63,645 nt of DNA, from the NCBI RefSeq assembly GCF_001905795.1, contig NZ_LIXJ01000034.1, forward strand, positions 1-63,645, given 5' to 3'. Position 1 is the first letter of the stretch. Every line of letters starts with the position of its first letter. Made by a program: the position numbers and the translations under genes. The notes beneath the pieces are model-generated. The model was given only the letters and a program-made list of their open reading frames with translations, searched no databases and had not been told where the DNA came from. Source of the stretch: Streptomyces sp. CB01580 (GTDB lineage: Bacteria > Actinomycetota > Actinomycetes > Streptomycetales > Streptomycetaceae). This document shows, piece by piece, positions 26,793-34,875 of the stretch.

Positions 26793-26992
26793 GTGCCTGC
26801 TTCTGAACCCCCGGCCAGGCCGGAGGCCGGTAGCCTGATAGAGCAGGTGGGCCGAGGGTGAAGCTGCTGACCATCAGCCCCAGGTTGATCAAGCCGCCGG
26901 ACTCTTCGGAGCGCTCCGGGCGGCGGTGGTCCGGGCCGACGTTCGACACTCGTCGCTTCTTTTCCTCGCGCCGCACCAGCCACAGCGGCTCC

Positions 26993-27029
26993 CGTTCGGG
27001 GAACGGTCACCGTGACCGTTCCCCGAACG
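26993..27029. terminator. 37-bp near-perfect palindrome
   Basis: Two 18-bp arms (26993-27010 and 27012-27029) around a single central C, containing GGGGAACGGTCAC and its complement. It lies about 200 bp after the lipoprotein stop and before an IS5 remnant. As RNA it would form a very stable hairpin usable in both directions; as DNA it could also be a binding site. The rest of 26793-27166 shows no gene. Confidence 0.5.
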
Positions 27030-27166
27030 CTTGCACAAAGCGCCCATTCCGGACTGGCGACCCTTGACCTGCTGATTCAGGATTCCAGTAAGCCGGACTG
27101 GAACTCTTCTGTCCGCTCGAGTTACTCGCTCTGGACAGAAGGTGATTCCCGCGGTGTGCCGTCATC

Positions 27167-27425
27167 ATGACGGCTCGCCGACCGTATCCGAGTGACCTGT
27201 CCGATGCCCGCTGGGCTCTGGTGGAGCCCACCTTGACCGCCTGGCGATACGAGCGCGCCGCCCGTGCACTCGTCTTCGGCCGACCACCTGAGCACGACCT
27301 GCGCGACCTGCTGGACGCGATCCTCCACGTCGACCGCACCGGCATCCCATGGCGGTACCTCCCGCACGACTGCCCGCCTCACCAGACCGTCTACGCCTAC
27401 TTCGCCCGGCGGCAGAACGACGGGG
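27167..27425 (+). mobile_element. IS5-family transposase, 3'-truncated
   Basis: Starts ATG (MTARRPYPSDLSDARWALVE) and continues through RDLLDAILHVDRTGIPWRYL and TVYAYFARRQNDGV, the well-known N-terminal domain of IS5-group transposases. Homology stops at 27425, exactly at the stop codon of the convergent hypothetical gene, so the deletion end point coincides with that gene's 3' end. Catalytic Asp/Glu residues are missing; not mobile on its own. Confidence 0.7.
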
Positions 27426-27746
27426 TCAGCCGTTTTCCCGACCCGGCAGGGGAGCGCCCTCCAGGAAAGCGTGATAGGCCTCGACGGCTTCCGGCTCGAT
27501 TTCAGGGTTGGAAGGGCCATAGCGGGTGTCGGTGCGGTCCCGCTTCGGCCCGGAGACCCAGAACTCCTCGTCGGTCTGCACATCGTAGAAGTTCGCATCG
27601 AACATCCCGCCTGCCCGGCGCAGTGTCCTCCCGTCGAAATACGCAGTGCTCCAGGTCTTCGAGAAGTCCACCCACCCGATCCACGAGGGTCCGCGGTCAG
27701 TGTTGTAACCGGTCTTCAGCTGTACGAACATGAGACGTCGAGGCAT
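27426..27746 (-). CDS. Conserved hypothetical protein (106 aa)
   Basis: A compact 106-residue protein rich in Trp, Tyr and Asp (LKTGYNTDRGPSWIGWVDFS; FDANFYDVQTDEEFWVSGPK). It is soluble, with no signal or membrane segment. I recall near-identical small proteins in other streptomycetes but no function. ATG at 27746 (MPRRLMFVQL) is preferred over the GTG nine codons earlier. The gene seems complete despite the transposase fragment ending right at its stop codon. Confidence 0.65.
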   Translation of the reverse strand: MPRRLMFVQLKTGYNTDRGPSWIGWVDFSKTWSTAYFDGRTLRRAGGMFDANFYDVQTDEEFWVSGPKRDRTDTRYGPSNPEIEPEAVEAYHAFLEGAPLPGRENG

Positions 27747-27783
27747 ACGCTCAGGTTCCTGCACAGACCGCATCCATGACCAG

Positions 27784-29310
27784 CTATTTTGCGGCCCCGA
27801 CGCCGACCGGCTGACCGGCCTGCCGGCCGGGGAACAGCCAGGGCTCGAGAAGGCCCAGACCGAAGGGTCTCCGGCCTGGGCCTTCTGCGCTTGCTGGAGG
27901 ATAGATGACCCTCCCGAGGGTCACTTCACGTCGACGTGGTCCGCCGCGGAGGCGACCGCCGGGGTGGTGGACGTACCTGCGAAGAGAGAGCTGGTCTGTA
28001 TCGCGCCAGAGGTTCGAGACCGGCTCGTCATTCGGTTCGGCGCTGATGTGCTTGGTTGGTGTGACGCGTTGCCGACTCTCGCTCACGAACTCGCTGCTCA
28101 TTGGAATCTGGATTCGGCGGTTCGCCTGCCGGTAGGCCCGCAGGATCGTCCGGATCGTCGCCGGGGACTTCGGGGTGAGCTCGACCTCGACGGCGATCGG
28201 GGACCGCGGGACGGGCTCGACGACGACCAGGTCCGGCCAGTGCACCACGGTGGTCGGCGTTACATCGGTCGTCCTGAGCGGTGCTGCTGCAGGGGCCGGG
28301 TCCGGCGTTGAAAGGCGGTGCGTCCTTCTCCGACGGAGTCGGTCGAGCACAGGGACCACAGGCTGCGCAGGCTGTCCACCAGCAACTGGGCGGGGCGCGT
28401 GCCGGGAGGGTGAGCCTGGCGCGCGGTGAATCCATTCCACGAGCATGCGGCCCGCCGACCGGGCCATCTCCGGTGAGTTCAGATCGAAGTGGCGGCCGCG
28501 TCCTTCCGTTGCCATGTGCCACATGGCGTCCAGGGACTCTTTCACCTGCTCCCGCAGAACCCCCAGATCGTCGTCCGTCACCGACAGAAAGGTCTCGAGC
28601 CGTTCCGGACCGGAGGTTTCGACACGTTCTGGGAGCTGCTCGCTGTGGCAGAGCGCTGCGAGCAGCCATGCTGCGCGGGACTGCTCGGGCGGCCCGGCGA
28701 ACGCCATGGCCATGCGCAGGTCCGCCATGAACACGCTGTCGTCCGTGGGCAGGGCCGGGGCATTCAGATGGATCAGCACGCTGCGGACGCGTTCGTCGAG
28801 CTCGGCGCGCGATGCCGTCGCCAGGTCGCGGCGGCGTCGGAGGTTGTCTCTCATCTGCCTGACGGCCGCCTTGTGTTCCATGTCGAGGGCAGCTGCGGCT
28901 TCTGCCCAGTTGTACTCGGGTTCAGCCTCGGCGCGAAAATCATCCGGGATGCGCTGCCACTCCTCGTCCTTCCGCTCGCGGTCCTTGCTGTACTGGACGA
29001 AGTAGTTCTTGAGGAGGGCGGCACGCACGGGATCCGAGGGCACTGGGACCTCGTTGAAGAACGCCAGGAGCGCCAGGTCCTCGTTCGTTCTGCACGGCGG
29101 GGCGCATACCAGGAGCCCTGCCACGAGGGCGACTGTCTCCGGCTTGTAGACCTCGGCGGTTCCGATCCGGACCAGCGTTTTCGGGCCGGGCCGAGGGATC
29201 AGCCCGGCTTTTCGCCAACGCTCCAGCCGGTAGGGGCTCAGTTCCAGTCCGGATGCCGCTGTGCACCGGATCAAGTGCCTGTCGGCTGCGTTGGGTTCAG
29301 TTCTCACCAT
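27784..29310 (-). CDS. Chimeric ORF: HTH-like hypothetical + replication-relaxation fragment
   Basis: A 508-codon frame. Residues 1 to about 320 form a coherent protein: an N-terminal MerR-like wing (LSPYRLERWRKAGLIPRPG), then helical segments with TNEDLALLAFFNEVPVPSDP and GPPEQSRAAWLLAALCH. From about residue 345 the sequence changes to VVHWPDLVVVEPVPRSPIAV and ATIRTILRAYRQANRR, a piece of the replication-relaxation family from integrative or conjugative elements, followed by junk-like residues. A deletion probably fused the two. Whether the product folds is unknown; the N-terminal part may still work as a regulator. ATG at 29310. Confidence 0.5.
   Translation of the reverse strand: MVRTEPNAADRHLIRCTAASGLELSPYRLERWRKAGLIPRPGPKTLVRIGTAEVYKPETVALVAGLLVCAPPCRTNEDLALLAFFNEVPVPSDPVRAALLKNYFVQYSKDRERKDEEWQRIPDDFRAEAEPEYNWAEAAAALDMEHKAAVRQMRDNLRRRRDLATASRAELDERVRSVLIHLNAPALPTDDSVFMADLRMAMAFAGPPEQSRAAWLLAALCHSEQLPERVETSGPERLETFLSVTDDDLGVLREQVKESLDAMWHMATEGRGRHFDLNSPEMARSAGRMLVEWIHRAPGSPSRHAPRPVAGGQPAQPVVPVLDRLRRRRTHRLSTPDPAPAAAPLRTTDVTPTTVVHWPDLVVVEPVPRSPIAVEVELTPKSPATIRTILRAYRQANRRIQIPMSSEFVSESRQRVTPTKHISAEPNDEPVSNLWRDTDQLSLRRYVHHPGGRLRGGPRRREVTLGRVIYPPASAEGPGRRPFGLGLLEPWLFPGRQAGQPVGVGAAK
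28090..28270 (-). mobile_element. Replication-relaxation family fragment
   Basis: An in-frame segment of the chimeric ORF (PDLVVVEPVPRSPIAVEVEL, ILRAYRQANRR) matching the conserved core of replication-relaxation proteins used by actinomycete plasmids and integrated elements. Only about 60 residues remain. It supports past residence of an integrative element here. Confidence 0.5.
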
Positions 29311-29314
29311 GTGC

Positions 29315-29740
29315 TCAAGCTACGAAAGAGGCTCCACTGTTTTTTGCGAGTGAGCGCGGGGACAGGTATCCGGTCCGGGGTGGGGGAAGCTCGGATGCTG
29401 GGGGGTCTCGGTCTGGGCCGCAGGCTCGGCAAAGCGTCCTCGGGCTCGCGATGTTGGCCCCGTCGGCTGCGGGGGCGTGCTGCCTCAGACGCCAGGGACG
29501 TGCGCGACCCCCGCTGTGAGGGGCCTCTTCGATGTATCCGTGACGTGCGAGCTGCCGTAGGTGGAATGAGCAGAGTCCAGAGCTGTAGCCCAGCCGGGGG
29601 ACGGCTTCGGTCGCCGTGACGGTGCCGACTTCGGCGAGCAGGTCCAGCAAGGCTGTGCGGACTTCGTGCTCGCGCAGTTCTTCGCCGGTGCCGTCTGCCT
29701 GCTCGTCCGGGGTGTTGACGCATCTTCAGTCACTTTGCAA
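29315..29740 (-). pseudogene. ArsR-like winged-helix regulator, frameshifted and truncated
   Basis: The frame contains EELREHEVRTALLDLLAEVG and TATEAVPRLGYSSGLCSFHL, a winged helix of the small ArsR-like type, then RHGYIEEAPHSGGRARPWRL. The natural start (GTG near 29740, VTEDASTP) is in another frame; an extra C in a CCCC run near 29720 would explain it. The usual C-terminal half is replaced by unrelated residues. A TTG at 29650 could still give a short DNA-binding protein. Its promoter holds two copies of a 12-bp palindrome shared with the divergent deformylase gene. Confidence 0.55.
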
Positions 29741-29760
29741 AGTCTGCTACTTTGCAAAGT
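29732..29760. promoter_or_regulatory. Tandem 12-bp palindromes upstream of deformylase
   Basis: Two identical perfect palindromes ACTTTGCAAAGT (29732-29743 and 29749-29760), separated by 5 bp (17-bp period). They lie between the start of the decayed winged-helix gene and the deformylase gene. They look like an operator pair for a dimeric winged-helix regulator. AT-rich compared with the surrounding DNA. Confidence 0.55.
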
Positions 29761-29839
29761 GCTGGGCAGTAGTCCTGCTGAAGACATCAGCCGCGGTGAC
29801 CTCCGCGGCATCTGTGGCGTGCGTAAAAGGGAGAGAGCC

Positions 29840-30502
29840 ATGTCTGTTCGTCGCGAGCGGTCGCGTTCCGTCGACCGACGAGTCCATGTGCAAGGCCGCC
29901 CGGTGGACACCTATCCGGCTCTGCCACCGGAGGCGGGGCGGGGTTCGCTTCGCAGGGTCACGGTGGTGGGTGAGGAGGTGCTGAACCGTCCGTGCCGGGA
30001 GGTGACCGAGTTCGGGACTCCTGAGTTGTCGGCGTTGATCGACGACATGTTCGTCACCATGTATGTGGCCGACGGTGTCGGCCTGGCTGCCAACCAAGTT
30101 GGCTTTGACCTGCGCCTATTCGTGTACGACTGCCCGGATGACTACGGGGTCCGGCATGTCGGCCACATCATCAACCCCGTCCTGGACCTGCCCGATCCGA
30201 GTAGTCGCCGACTCGTTGACGACTACGAGGGATGCCTGTCCGTACCCGGTGCGGGCCTGGCAGTCCCCCGCACCGATCGCGCCGTCGCTCGCGGGCTCGA
30301 CAAGAACGGCAACGCCCTCGTCATCGAAGGAACGGGCTACTTCGCCCGATGTCTGCAGCATGAGACCGATCACCTCTTCGGTCACACATATCTCGACCGG
30401 CTCTCCCGGCGGGATCGCAAAGACGCGTTGCGGCAGATGGAAGACCGCCGTGAGGACGTCTTCGCCCAACGCACGATCAAGGCCGCCCGCCTGGGCCGAT
30501 GA
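29840..30502 (+). CDS. def: Peptide deformylase (accessory copy)
   Basis: A 220-residue deformylase. All three signature motifs are present: GVGLAANQ (near residue 80), EGCLS with the metal-binding Cys (near 131) and HETDH with the two metal His and catalytic Glu (near 174). It removes the formyl group from nascent N-terminal Met. An N-terminal extension of about 35 basic residues precedes the fold. ATG at 29840 follows GGGAGAG. Streptomycetes normally have more than one def; this copy, beside its own (now damaged) regulator and palindromes, looks like an inducible spare, and spare copies can confer tolerance to deformylase inhibitors (inference). Confidence 0.9.
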   Translation: MSVRRERSRSVDRRVHVQGRPVDTYPALPPEAGRGSLRRVTVVGEEVLNRPCREVTEFGTPELSALIDDMFVTMYVADGVGLAANQVGFDLRLFVYDCPDDYGVRHVGHIINPVLDLPDPSSRRLVDDYEGCLSVPGAGLAVPRTDRAVARGLDKNGNALVIEGTGYFARCLQHETDHLFGHTYLDRLSRRDRKDALRQMEDRREDVFAQRTIKAARLGR

Positions 30503-30760
30503 GCCGCTTGGCGGCAGCGGCCAATTTCCGCCGAAGGACGTGGGCCGCATCCTGCGGCCCCGTTCAGCACGTTCGATCAGGGATCGGCCCAGGTGCCTTT
30601 CAAGCCGGTTGATCTGGGCAACCAGCGTGGACCGGCTGATGCGAAGGACTTGGGCCGCTTCTCTCATGGTGGGGTAGGGCAGCGCGGCGACGAATCGCTC
30701 CAGTTGGCCCCATGTGCAGGGGCTGGTCGGAGCATCACGCAGGAAGGCCGGTGCCCGTGC
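30500..30760 (-). pseudogene. LysR-type HTH fragment
   Basis: QLERFVAALPYPTMREAAQV and RISRSTLVAQINRLERHLG form a LysR-like helix-turn-helix, ending RAERGRRMRPTSFG. Directly after this the family continuation (RKLAAAAKRLIG) is found only in another frame, so there is a frameshift near 30540, and no effector domain follows. It overlaps nothing functional and abuts the deformylase stop. Confidence 0.5.
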
Positions 30761-30829
30761 GGCCTGTCGCTCCGCCCGATGGGTGGCAGCGTGGGACGCT
30801 GCACCGCGCCGCAGCGGGATGCTATGGGT

Positions 30830-31009
30830 ATTGCTGAGGCGGTAGTACTCGCCGCCACGACCGACGACGGCGTCGTCGGTCGGTGGAATCTGGACGTGGA
30901 CGCGGCGATCCGGCGCATCCGCGCGAGCAGCGCCGGGGCGCTGAGCCGTCAGCAGTGGCAGCGGTACGTTCCGCAGCCTCCGTACAACCCGCCGTACGGG
31001 GGCGGCTGA
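30830..31009 (+). pseudogene. C-terminus of a WD40-repeat protein
   Basis: VVGRWNLDVDAAIRRIRASS and SRQQWQRYVPQPPYNPP resemble the last repeat and C-terminal tail of streptomycete HTH/NTPase-WD40 proteins (WDLDVDxAIxxIC...WxxYxPxLPYxPPC). Only the final 55 residues or so are present; the Cys is replaced. A truncated leftover. Confidence 0.45.
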
Positions 31010-31068
31010 CCGGCTGCTGCCGCGGGGGGTCCCGCACGTCGTCGGACGCGCGGCACCCCTGCGTTCCG

Positions 31069-31728
31069 CTACTGCCGCGCACCGCATCCCGGGCAGAACG
31101 CGGATCCCTGGGGCACGGCCGCATGGCATGACGCGCACTGCGGGGTCTGGGCGAGGCGGTGGCCGCATCCCGGGCAGAAGGCACCACCGTGCGTCTCCGT
31201 GCGGCACTGCGGGCAGACCAGCTGGCGGGGCGTGTTGGCGTCGTAGCGCTGCCCGGCGGTCTGACCTGCGGCGTAGGCCTGGTCGGAGACGAAGTCATTG
31301 AGTCCGCGGCGACGGGCGGCCTCCGCCTCGGCGGCGGTGTCGGGGGCGCACTGGAGGCAGAGGCCCTGTTCGGCGTTCCAGCACCGTCCGCAGTCGTACG
31401 AGGTGCAGCGCGGGCAGCGGTTGAAGTGTCCGCGCGCGTTGTCGATCGCACGCTGGAACGCGGCGTCGCGGGCGCCGCCCCAGGTCGCGCCGGCCAACCC
31501 GTCGGCGGCGTTGTTGATCGTGTTGGCGCTGCCGCCCAGCAGGCCCCAGGCCGCGTTGACGCCCTTGCCTATCCAGCCGGCAGCCTGGCCCGATCTGAAA
31601 GGTTCGAACGGCGAGCGCCAGGTGTCCGAACAGCGCTGGCAGCGGAACTCGAACTGAAAGCCCGCGCCTGTGCCGTGCTGCTGCGACAGGTCGCTGTAGT
31701 TGTTGCTGAAGTAGATTTCGTCGGCCAT
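31069..31728 (-). CDS. Double zinc-ribbon protein
   Basis: A 219-residue cytosolic protein starting MADEIYFSNNYSDLSQQ. It has a first zinc knuckle (FRCQRCSDTW), then a Gly/Ala/Asn-rich central region, a Cys cluster (RCPRCTSYDCGRCW and LCLQCAPD), and two C-terminal zinc ribbons (VCPQCRTETHGGAFCPGCG and CASCHAAVPQGSAFCPGCG). The layout suggests a scaffold or nucleic-acid/protein adaptor. Similar actinomycete proteins occur near tellurium-resistance/TerD-type or SPFH-virion protein genes, but no such neighbour is seen here. Start ATG at 31728, with AGAGG upstream. Confidence 0.78.
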   Translation of the reverse strand: MADEIYFSNNYSDLSQQHGTGAGFQFEFRCQRCSDTWRSPFEPFRSGQAAGWIGKGVNAAWGLLGGSANTINNAADGLAGATWGGARDAAFQRAIDNARGHFNRCPRCTSYDCGRCWNAEQGLCLQCAPDTAAEAEAARRRGLNDFVSDQAYAAGQTAGQRYDANTPRQLVCPQCRTETHGGAFCPGCGHRLAQTPQCASCHAAVPQGSAFCPGCGARQ

Positions 31729-32618
31729 GTCTGAAACCTCTGAGCCCTTGTCATGTTCGATGGATCGTCCTCGGTGGACATGATGGCAACGATCGGCCAC
31801 GCCGGTGCACGCGCCGGGCAATCGTAATGCTGCACCGGTTCCTGGCGGCCGGACCACTCCCCCGCACCGCGTCGGCCCCCGCACCGCGCTCGAGCGGGCC
31901 GCCCTCCGCGCACCCTCCGCCCCCGTCCCGTCGTCGTCCACGATCGCCCTTCGTGGTCACCGTTCAGGCCATGGGGCCGAGGTCGCCTTCGAGGATGGTC
32001 CGGCTGATCGGGGGCCGGTCCCGGAGCGGGAGGAGTTCGTCGGCGAGATCCGCGATCAGCAGGGAATCGTTCAGCTCCATCCGTCGCTTCGCCGGCTCCT
32101 CGCCGGTGAACGACTCCCCGTACGAGCCCCGACCGGCCGACCCCCTGCCTGGCCGCGTGCGCGGACGACTGCGACACCGTGATCACACCGGCCATGGCGA
32201 GGTCATCTCATCCCTGAACAGCAGTTACGGGACAGCCCTTGGACCGACGCCCGTTCCATCGGGTCGAGTTGGCCCAGGGCGTTGTTCTGGGCGGCCAGGA
32301 TAAGGGCGAGCAGCCGAGCACTCTGCCCCGGACGCCACCTGGCGAACTGCTCGACGCCCCGCCACCGCCCCGACGCGGCGAAGCCGCCCGGGCCGTGGCG
32401 CGAGCCGGGGCGGGGCGGGACGATCCGACGCCGAGATGCCGGGGTCCCGGATCGTGGAATCCTCCCGTGATCGTTTTCGTGTAGGGATTACCGAGCTTCA
32501 GAGGCATCCGGTTCGAGACCGCTCCGGCTATCCGAAAAGCGTTTGGGCACCATGATTTACCGTGCGTCCGGTGACCTGCCGCTGTTGCCGGTCGGACCGG
32601 AAGTCCAGCTGATTTCGG
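31729..32618. other. Intergenic with one unexplained 3' fragment
   Basis: An 890-bp stretch. On the minus strand at about 31969-32130 one frame gives SFTGEEPAKRRMELNDSLLI, ADLADELLPLRDRPPISRTI and LEGDLGPMA then stop: protein-like, but without a start in frame. An upstream frame (MAGVITVSQSSAHAARQG, from 32195) may be its displaced N-terminus. I do not recognise the family. Nothing else is supported. Confidence 0.3.
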
Positions 32619-33602
32619 TCAGCTCCGTCGCGTATCACCGGCGGACGGGAATCCCGCGTGACGCATTTCGCGCGGGCACACCCCGAAGCGCTGCCGGAAT
32701 GCCGTGCTGAGCGCGCTGGAGGAGGAGAATCCCGACGCATATGCCAGCTCGGTAATGGTCATGTGCCGGTACGCGGGCGCCCGCAGCCGGTCCCGTACCA
32801 ATCGCAGCCGCTCCTCGCGGATCAGTGCGCGGGGGGTCGTCCCGGCTTGTCGCAGGGCCAGCTGTACCTGGCGCAGCGACCAGCCCAGGGCTCGCGCCAT
32901 GGTGGCACCGGTCAGATGGGGGTCGGCGGCGTGCTCGCGGGCGTACCGGCGGACCACGGTCTCCACCTCCGTCAGGTGGCCGGGCGGGGTGGGGCGGTCG
33001 TCCCCCGCGGCGAGCATGCACAACAGCTCGACCAGGCGTTCCGACACCGCGTCGAACTGGCCGCTTGTGAGGGCGTCGCGCTCCTCGTGCAGGCCGGTCA
33101 GTATGCTGCCCACCACCCGGCCCAGACCCGAGCGGAGGTCGAGGCCCAGGGTGAGCGGCGACGACCGGTTCAACCGCCCGTTCACCTCCTGGGCGGGGAT
33201 CGACATGATGAACGCCCGCGTTGAGGCGGCCTGCAGGACCTCGAACGGCGCGCCGAAGGAGACCAGGCACCCGACGTCCGGGACCAGTAGCAGCTCCTGG
33301 CCGTTCTGGCGCAGCAGCAGCTCTCCGGCGACCGGCAGCAGCAAGCGGTAGTCCTCGTCCGGGCTGTGCCGTACCTGGCTCGTGGTCCGGGTGTACTTGA
33401 TCGTGTCCGACCACCACTGGACGAGCTGATAGGTGGCGGTGCGCTGGCGGATCGTTCCCGCGCGGAAGTCGTCGGTGCGTGGGTATCCGTAGCCCATCTG
33501 GCTTTGATACGACGTCACGTGCTCGCCCCAGAATTCGGCGCGCTCACGCGACGTCACGTCCCGGGTCGTGCATGAAATCACCGTGTAGGTTTCCAAGGCC
33601 AT
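32619..33602 (-). CDS. AraC-family transcriptional regulator
   Basis: A 327-residue regulator. The N-terminal AraC_binding_2-type domain (cupin-like; TRDVTSRERAEFWGEHVTSY onward) is followed by a C-terminal double HTH: TGATMARALGWSLRQVQLAL and MTITELAYASGFSSSSALST, with the closing FRQRFGVCPREMR signature. ATG at 33602 (MALETYTVIS) with AAAGGTG upstream. No obvious target lies adjacent; the next gene on the other strand starts 370 bp away (DUF6801/NACHT operon), whose promoter region it could reach. Confidence 0.85.
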   Translation of the reverse strand: MALETYTVISCTTRDVTSRERAEFWGEHVTSYQSQMGYGYPRTDDFRAGTIRQRTATYQLVQWWSDTIKYTRTTSQVRHSPDEDYRLLLPVAGELLLRQNGQELLLVPDVGCLVSFGAPFEVLQAASTRAFIMSIPAQEVNGRLNRSSPLTLGLDLRSGLGRVVGSILTGLHEERDALTSGQFDAVSERLVELLCMLAAGDDRPTPPGHLTEVETVVRRYAREHAADPHLTGATMARALGWSLRQVQLALRQAGTTPRALIREERLRLVRDRLRAPAYRHMTITELAYASGFSSSSALSTAFRQRFGVCPREMRHAGFPSAGDTRRS

Positions 33603-33972
33603 CGAAACACCTTTCACCGCGGCCTTCTCACAGTGCGCACAACCGAAGTCGGATCTCACGCTCATGGCACGAGGCCCCGGTAGTGCCGCAACAGTGTAGT
33701 GGACGGCGGTGCGATCCGGGCAGTGCGCCAGCGGCTCGATACGCACATGTGTGCGTGGAACTCGTTGTTTTTCGCGTGGCGTCAACTTTCCTACGCGCAC
33801 GCGCAATTCCGGGCGGGCGATCCACTCCTACGGTTGGTTGCGGGGCCCGACTGCGCGCTCGGGCGGGGCGGGTCCTCGCCGACCGAGGTGGGGCCGCCCC
33901 GCGGCCGTTCCACCTGGTGGGGGAATCCGTGGGTTTCGTGCCGGAGGCCCGAGTACCTGACTGAGGGACAAG
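33603..33972. other. Divergent intergenic region
   Basis: A 370-bp gap between the AraC regulator and the DUF6801/NACHT operon. It is locally less GC-rich around 33760-33800 (CTCGTTGTTTTTCGCG), as expected for promoters. No coding fragment, hairpin or repeat stands out. GAGGGA at the right edge is the ribosome site of the DUF6801 gene. Confidence 0.4.
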
Positions 33973-34875
33973 ATGGCGAACGTCGAACTGATCCAGAACC
34001 CGTGTGAGCAGCAAGCGGCATCCCGCTCCGTTCTGAGAGGTCCGGTGGCCCGTGGGGCCTGGGGACTTGTGGTGACCGCAGGGGTCGTGGGCACGAGCGC
34101 GGGAGTCTTCGGAGTCGTACCCGCGGCCGCAGAGCCTGTGTCGCGCACACTGCGGTACACCTGCTCGGTTCCGATGGCCGACGAGCGGCAAGGCACCGTG
34201 AAGATCGACTCGGACGTCCCGAAGTCGGCGACGGTCGGCGTGCCCACACCGAAGTTCGTCATCCGTGCGGCGGTGCCGGTCAACGCGGCTGACGCGCGAG
34301 AGTTGCGGAAGGCGGGCATCAAGACCATCACGGGCACGGTGGACGCGAAGGTGCATGTGACGGCGCCGGGCGTCGAGACCGACCTCGGCGTGCCGTTCCA
34401 GGTGGCCAGGACCAGCGTTCCGGCGTCCGGACCGTTCCAGGTCAAGGCGACCGGTGTCGCGCCGACGCGCGCCTTCACCCGACCGGGCGGGGTGAGAATC
34501 ACCGTCGGCGACCTCGCCGCGCACGTCACCGCGAGCGGGGGCATCGTGACCGTCACGCTCAACCTGTCGTGCGGGCTGGATCCCGGGCAGAACAACGTCG
34601 TGGCGTCGTTCGACGTCGCCGGGGCGGGAACGACGACCGGTCCGGCCCCGTCCGGAACGGCTGATACGGCCACCTCGGGCACTGCCGGGTCACGGAACCC
34701 GAGCGACGACGCGAGGGCGGACACGACCCCGGAAGGCTCGGCCGACCCCTCCGGCGCCATGGCCGAGACCGGGAGCCGGGGCACCGGGAGTCTGGTTCCG
34801 CTGGCCGCGGGGTCCGCCGTCCTGGGCACCCTCGCCGTGGCCGCCGCTTTCCGCTTCCGCTCACGCGGCAGGTGA
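33973..34875 (+). CDS. Secreted DUF6801 protein with sortase-like tail
   Basis: A 300-residue exported protein. A long n-region precedes the hydrophobic signal (GLVVTAGVVGTSAGVF...AAAEPV). The mature domain is DUF6801: LRYTCSVPM near the start and LNLSCGLDPGQNNVV near the end (one Cys each, possible disulfide). A Thr/Ala/Ser-rich stalk leads to MAETG, one hydrophobic helix and a basic tail (RFRSRGR). MAETG resembles the LAxTG sorting signal of streptomycete class E sortases, so wall anchoring is possible; otherwise it is membrane-anchored. Its stop overlaps the NACHT gene start (GTGA), coupling the two. Confidence 0.82.
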   Translation: MANVELIQNPCEQQAASRSVLRGPVARGAWGLVVTAGVVGTSAGVFGVVPAAAEPVSRTLRYTCSVPMADERQGTVKIDSDVPKSATVGVPTPKFVIRAAVPVNAADARELRKAGIKTITGTVDAKVHVTAPGVETDLGVPFQVARTSVPASGPFQVKATGVAPTRAFTRPGGVRITVGDLAAHVTASGGIVTVTLNLSCGLDPGQNNVVASFDVAGAGTTTGPAPSGTADTATSGTAGSRNPSDDARADTTPEGSADPSGAMAETGSRGTGSLVPLAAGSAVLGTLAVAAAFRFRSRGR

